Assembly: GCA_016183885.1 (NCBI GenBank)
Contig: JACPDS010000031.1
Span: forward strand, 1-8,317
Direction of reading: 5' to 3'
DNA: 8,317 nt
From: Armatimonadota bacterium
GTDB lineage: Bacteria > Vulcanimicrobiota > JACPDS01
Each line of letters begins with the position of its first letter. Position 1 is the first letter of the stretch. Below, piece by piece: positions 5,804 through 8,317 of this stretch. A program made the position numbers and the translations under genes. The notes under the pieces were generated by a model. The model ran no database searches. It was not told the origin of the DNA and was given only the letters and a program-made list of their open reading frames with translations.

Positions 5804-6562
5804 ATGAAATTAATTAATTTTGGAAATACGGATTTAAAAGTCTCGCGAATTTCTCTTGGAACCGGCAGTTTAGGTTTTGCCGGACAATCTCAACAATCTC
5901 AAATCCCCCCAAAAGAATATGCTCAAATTTTAAAATATGCCTTTGAAGAAGGAATTAATTTTTGGGATACATCGGATGATTATGGAACACACCCGCATAT
6001 AACTGAAGGAATAAAATTAACGGGAAAAGATAAACTGGTTATCGCCACTAAAATTCATACTTATAATCCCAAAGAAATAGAAAAAAAAATTATGCGCTGC
6101 AGGGAAGAATTAAATCTAGACTGCATAGATGTTTTACTCCTGCATGAAATTGATTCAATAAAAAATTTTTTAAGCTTCCGAAGTATTCTGGAAAAACTTT
6201 ATCAAGCTAAAAAATCTGGATTAATTAAGGCTGTTGGAGTTTCCACCCATTCTATCGATATTTTAGAATATTTAGCGGAAAATCCTAAAATTGAAGTAAT
6301 TTTTACTAATTTTAATAAAGCTGAACTGCATATGGATGCGGGAATCGAAGATTATGTCAAAGCATTAAAAACTGCTTATAACAACGGGAAAGGAATTTAT
6401 GTAATGAAAACTTTAGCCGAAGGAAAATTAAAGCATGAACTTAAAGAATCTTTAAAATTTAATTTGAGTTTTCCTTTTATACATTCTGTCTGCGTGGGGA
6501 TTAATAATCTGGAAGAGCTAAAAGCAATAATAGCTGTAGCTAAAAAGTTAGGGGAATTATAG
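5804..6562 (+). CDS. Aldo/keto reductase family oxidoreductase, short form
   Basis: An NADPH-dependent cytoplasmic oxidoreductase of the (beta/alpha)8 barrel AKR family, reducing an aldehyde or ketone; the substrate is unknown. The N-terminus INFGNTDLKVSRISLGTGSLG (4-24) is the standard AKR opening, which supports the ATG at 5804. The catalytic tetrad is complete: D55 and Y60 (WDTSDDYG), K83 (VIATKI) and H114 (LLLHEID). GVSTH (145-149) and the late CVGINNLEEL block (230-239) are also typical. At 252 residues it is shorter than the usual 270-330, and it lacks the C-terminal ferredoxin-like domain found in some bacterial AKRs. A 9-bp tandem repeat (CAATCTCAA twice, 5885-5902) encodes QSQQSQ in the loop after the first strand. 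It is the last plus-strand gene, 54 bases after the flavoprotein, and converges on comEC. Confidence 0.9.
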   Translation: MKLINFGNTDLKVSRISLGTGSLGFAGQSQQSQIPPKEYAQILKYAFEEGINFWDTSDDYGTHPHITEGIKLTGKDKLVIATKIHTYNPKEIEKKIMRCREELNLDCIDVLLLHEIDSIKNFLSFRSILEKLYQAKKSGLIKAVGVSTHSIDILEYLAENPKIEVIFTNFNKAELHMDAGIEDYVKALKTAYNNGKGIYVMKTLAEGKLKHELKESLKFNLSFPFIHSVCVGINNLEELKAIIAVAKKLGEL

Positions 6563-6606
6563 CGAAGCTCTACTCTCATTCGCCAAAATTTCCGAGGGGC
6601 AAGATT
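6563..6606. other. Convergent intergenic gap, GC-richer than its surroundings; weak stem only
   Basis: This short gap separates the stops of the plus-strand reductase and the minus-strand comEC, where a bidirectional terminator would be expected. GCGAA (6562-6566) and TTCGC (6579-6583) could form a 5-bp stem with a 12-nt loop, followed by CAAAATTT; that is too weak to call. CCGAGGGGC (6592-6600) is unusually GC-rich for this genome and may be a remnant of a dispersed repeat, which is a guess. Confidence 0.3.
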
Positions 6607-8317
6607 TTAATACATTGTTTCAATTTTTATATCTTCGCCGCTGGTAGAAAAAGTAATTGTGCCTGATTTAGCGGTTTGATAAGTAATAACTTTTTGTTTA
6701 TTCAATCTTTTTAATACTTCCAGAGAGGGATGATGATAAGGATTATCCTTAGACACTGAAATTACCGCATATTGAGGATGAATTTTTTTAAGAAAGTTTA
6801 AAGTGCAGGAAGTCGAACTGCCCTGATGAGGGACTTTTAAAACAGCGCTTCCAAGAACGGAAATTTTTCTTGCAAGAAAATCTTCGCCTTCTTTTTCTAT
6901 ATCCGCGGCAAATAAAAAATTAATTTTTTGAAAATTTAATTGACTTACCGCAGAATTATTATTTAAATCGTTTTTGGTTTTAAATAAAGGCATTAAAGGC
7001 GGATGAAGAATTTTTATGGCTATTTTTGAATTTAAATGAATTTCGCTTCCCGCTTTAGCTTTTTGCCAATTAATTTTAGCGGCGCGCAAGATTTGAATAA
7101 TTTTCTCATCTAGCGGAGAATAAACTTTTTCTATAGAAAAATTATCCGAAATATCTTTTAATCCCCCGGCATGATCGCTATGAGAATGAGTAATTAATAC
7201 ATAATTTAATTTGCTTATTCCAAGATGATGAAGATAAGGGATAACCACTTTTTTGGTTAAAGCGCTGTTTCCCGTATCGATTAATAAGTTTTTGCTATAG
7301 GGAAAAGATATGAAAATCGAATCTCCTTCGGAAACATCTAAAAAAGCTACCTTTAAATTTTTAGGAGTGAAAATAAAATTAAGTATTCCATAAATAATAA
7401 AAATAAGAATGGTTAAAAAAATAATTCTTTTTTCAGCCTTAAAATAAATAATTAAGATTAAAGAAATAAAGTAAAAAATTAAAAATAAAATGGAAGGAGT
7501 TTTTATCCAGATAAAGGCTAAAGGAATACTGCTTAAAATATAAAGTAATTTAATAAGAATTTTTATTAATAAAAAATTTAAAAAAGCCAGAGGATAAGCT
7601 AAAGGCAAATAAATTATTCCTAAATTGCCCATCAAAATTCCCAAGGGCAATAAAATTTCCGCTATTGGAACAAGAATTAAATTGGCTAACAAACTAATTA
7701 AAGAAAGTTGATTAAAATAATAAGCTAAAAGAGGGGAAACAAAAATTTGCGCTCCTAAAGAAATAGCCAGGCTGGTTTTAATGACTTTCGGCAAAAAAGA
7801 AATTTTTTCCTCAATTAACGGCGCAAGATAAATAATTCCTAAAACAGCTAAATAACTTAATTGAAAACTTACCTCAAAAAGCCAAAATGGTTTAAAAAAT
7901 AAAATTAATAAAGCCGATAAAAAAATAAAATGAACAATTTCTTTTTCTCGATTTAAAATCAAAGCCATTAAAGCTAAAATTCCCATAATAGCGGCTCTTA
8001 CAATAGAAGGGTCCGCTCCCGCCGCTAAGGTGTAAAATATAATTATTGGTATGGCAATAAAACTGGAGATTTTAGCTGATAAATTAAATAATTTTCCCAT
8101 AGTCATGCAAAACAAAATTAAAACAGCCACATTTAACCCGCTTGCCGCCAGAAGATGCAGTGTTCCCGTGACAATAAAAGATTTTTCTAGATTTCTGGGC
8201 AAGTTGGATTTTTCACCTAAAATAATACTGCTTAAAAGTTCGGAACTTTGAAGATCCGGAAGAAGTTTTAAAGAATTTTTTATAATGTTCTCTCTCCAAT
8301 TATAAGCTAAGAGTAAA
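6607..8317 (-). CDS. comEC: ComEC/Rec2 DNA-uptake channel protein, 5' end outside window
   Basis: ComEC is the inner-membrane channel that passes single-stranded DNA into the cytoplasm during natural transformation. A TTG at 8202 could be taken as start, but the same frame runs open a further 38 codons to the window edge and encodes ComEC-like sequence (AYNWREN..., SSIILGEKSNLPRN), so the gene is truncated there and at least 569 codons are present. Numbered from 8202, the competence domain has HLLAASGLNV (16-25), GADPSIVRAAIMG (62-74) and FEVSFQLSYLAVLGI (109-123), within about ten membrane helices up to residue 278. A C-terminal metallo-beta-lactamase domain follows, with FLDVSEGDS (287-295), LLIDTG (306-311), the metal motif THSHSDHAGG (338-347), D434, VPHQGSSTS (457-465) and NPYHHPSLEVL (487-497). 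The usual N-terminal OB-like domain (DUF4131) would lie upstream, outside the window. Full-length family members are usually 700-800 residues. Confidence 0.93.
   Translation of the reverse strand, partial: LLLAYNWRENIIKNSLKLLPDLQSSELLSSIILGEKSNLPRNLEKSFIVTGTLHLLAASGLNVAVLILFCMTMGKLFNLSAKISSFIAIPIIIFYTLAAGADPSIVRAAIMGILALMALILNREKEIVHFIFLSALLILFFKPFWLFEVSFQLSYLAVLGIIYLAPLIEEKISFLPKVIKTSLAISLGAQIFVSPLLAYYFNQLSLISLLANLILVPIAEILLPLGILMGNLGIIYLPLAYPLAFLNFLLIKILIKLLYILSSIPLAFIWIKTPSILFLIFYFISLILIIYFKAEKRIIFLTILIFIIYGILNFIFTPKNLKVAFLDVSEGDSIFISFPYSKNLLIDTGNSALTKKVVIPYLHHLGISKLNYVLITHSHSDHAGGLKDISDNFSIEKVYSPLDEKIIQILRAAKINWQKAKAGSEIHLNSKIAIKILHPPLMPLFKTKNDLNNNSAVSQLNFQKINFLFAADIEKEGEDFLARKISVLGSAVLKVPHQGSSTSCTLNFLKKIHPQYAVISVSKDNPYHHPSLEVLKRLNKQKVITYQTAKSGTITFSTSGEDIKIETMY

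Noticed and set aside
6397..6579. 60-codon minus-strand frame over the end of the aldo/keto reductase
   Set aside because: It is antisense to conserved AKR coding sequence with no independent support.
8051..8251. 66-codon plus-strand frame at the right end
   Set aside because: It is antisense to conserved ComEC sequence including the HLLAASGLNV motif.
1..8317. CRISPR array, tRNA, rRNA or riboswitch
   Set aside because: No regularly spaced identical repeats, cloverleaf or conserved riboswitch core was visible; nearly all bases are covered by protein-coding frames.

Overview
The window is a strongly AT-rich stretch (many A/T homopolymers, A/T-ending codons) packed with bacterial genes. The mix of a CHASE2-type adenylate/guanylate cyclase, a UbiD-UbiA pair, an iron-sulfur flavoprotein, an aldo/keto reductase and ComEC suggests an uncultivated, probably anaerobic, diderm-like bacterium. 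An Omnitrophota-like lineage is a guess from gene style only; no rRNA or marker gene here settles it.

Layout. Six plus-strand genes run from the left edge to about 6562: the C-terminal end of a lysine-rich repeat protein (1-375), a membrane CHASE2 class III cyclase (375-2117), a UbiD-family decarboxylase (2181-3668), a UbiA-family prenyltransferase (3658-4509), a three-module iron-sulfur flavoprotein/zinc ribbon/SnoaL protein (4517-5749) and a short aldo/keto reductase (5804-6562). They overlap or lie within tens of bases of each other, so they look like one transcription unit. A minus-strand comEC, cut by the right edge, converges on them (6607-8317).

How the genes work together. UbiD and UbiA are a classical quinone-making pair: UbiA attaches a polyprenyl tail to an aromatic acid and UbiD removes the carboxyl group using prenylated FMN. 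This fits ubiquinone-type or futalosine-type menaquinone synthesis. The cofactor-making UbiX partner is not in the window. The flavoprotein and the reductase are likely redox enzymes, but their substrates cannot be read from sequence. The cyclase would make a cyclic nucleotide in response to an extracytoplasmic signal.

Most notable observation. The 5' end of ubiD appears to have been split by a small hairpin-bearing, MITE-like insertion. An 8-bp direct repeat (AATTTATT) flanks 89 bp of foreign-looking sequence. Removing the insert plus one copy of the repeat joins a TTG start with an ideal Shine-Dalgarno in frame to the ubiD body and rebuilds a normal-length UbiD N-terminus. Today the gene must start inside or just after the insert. 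Other points are a cyclase whose two purine-selecting residues are both replaced, an A16 tract near the ubiD 3' end, and a 28-bp perfect palindrome inside a coding region.
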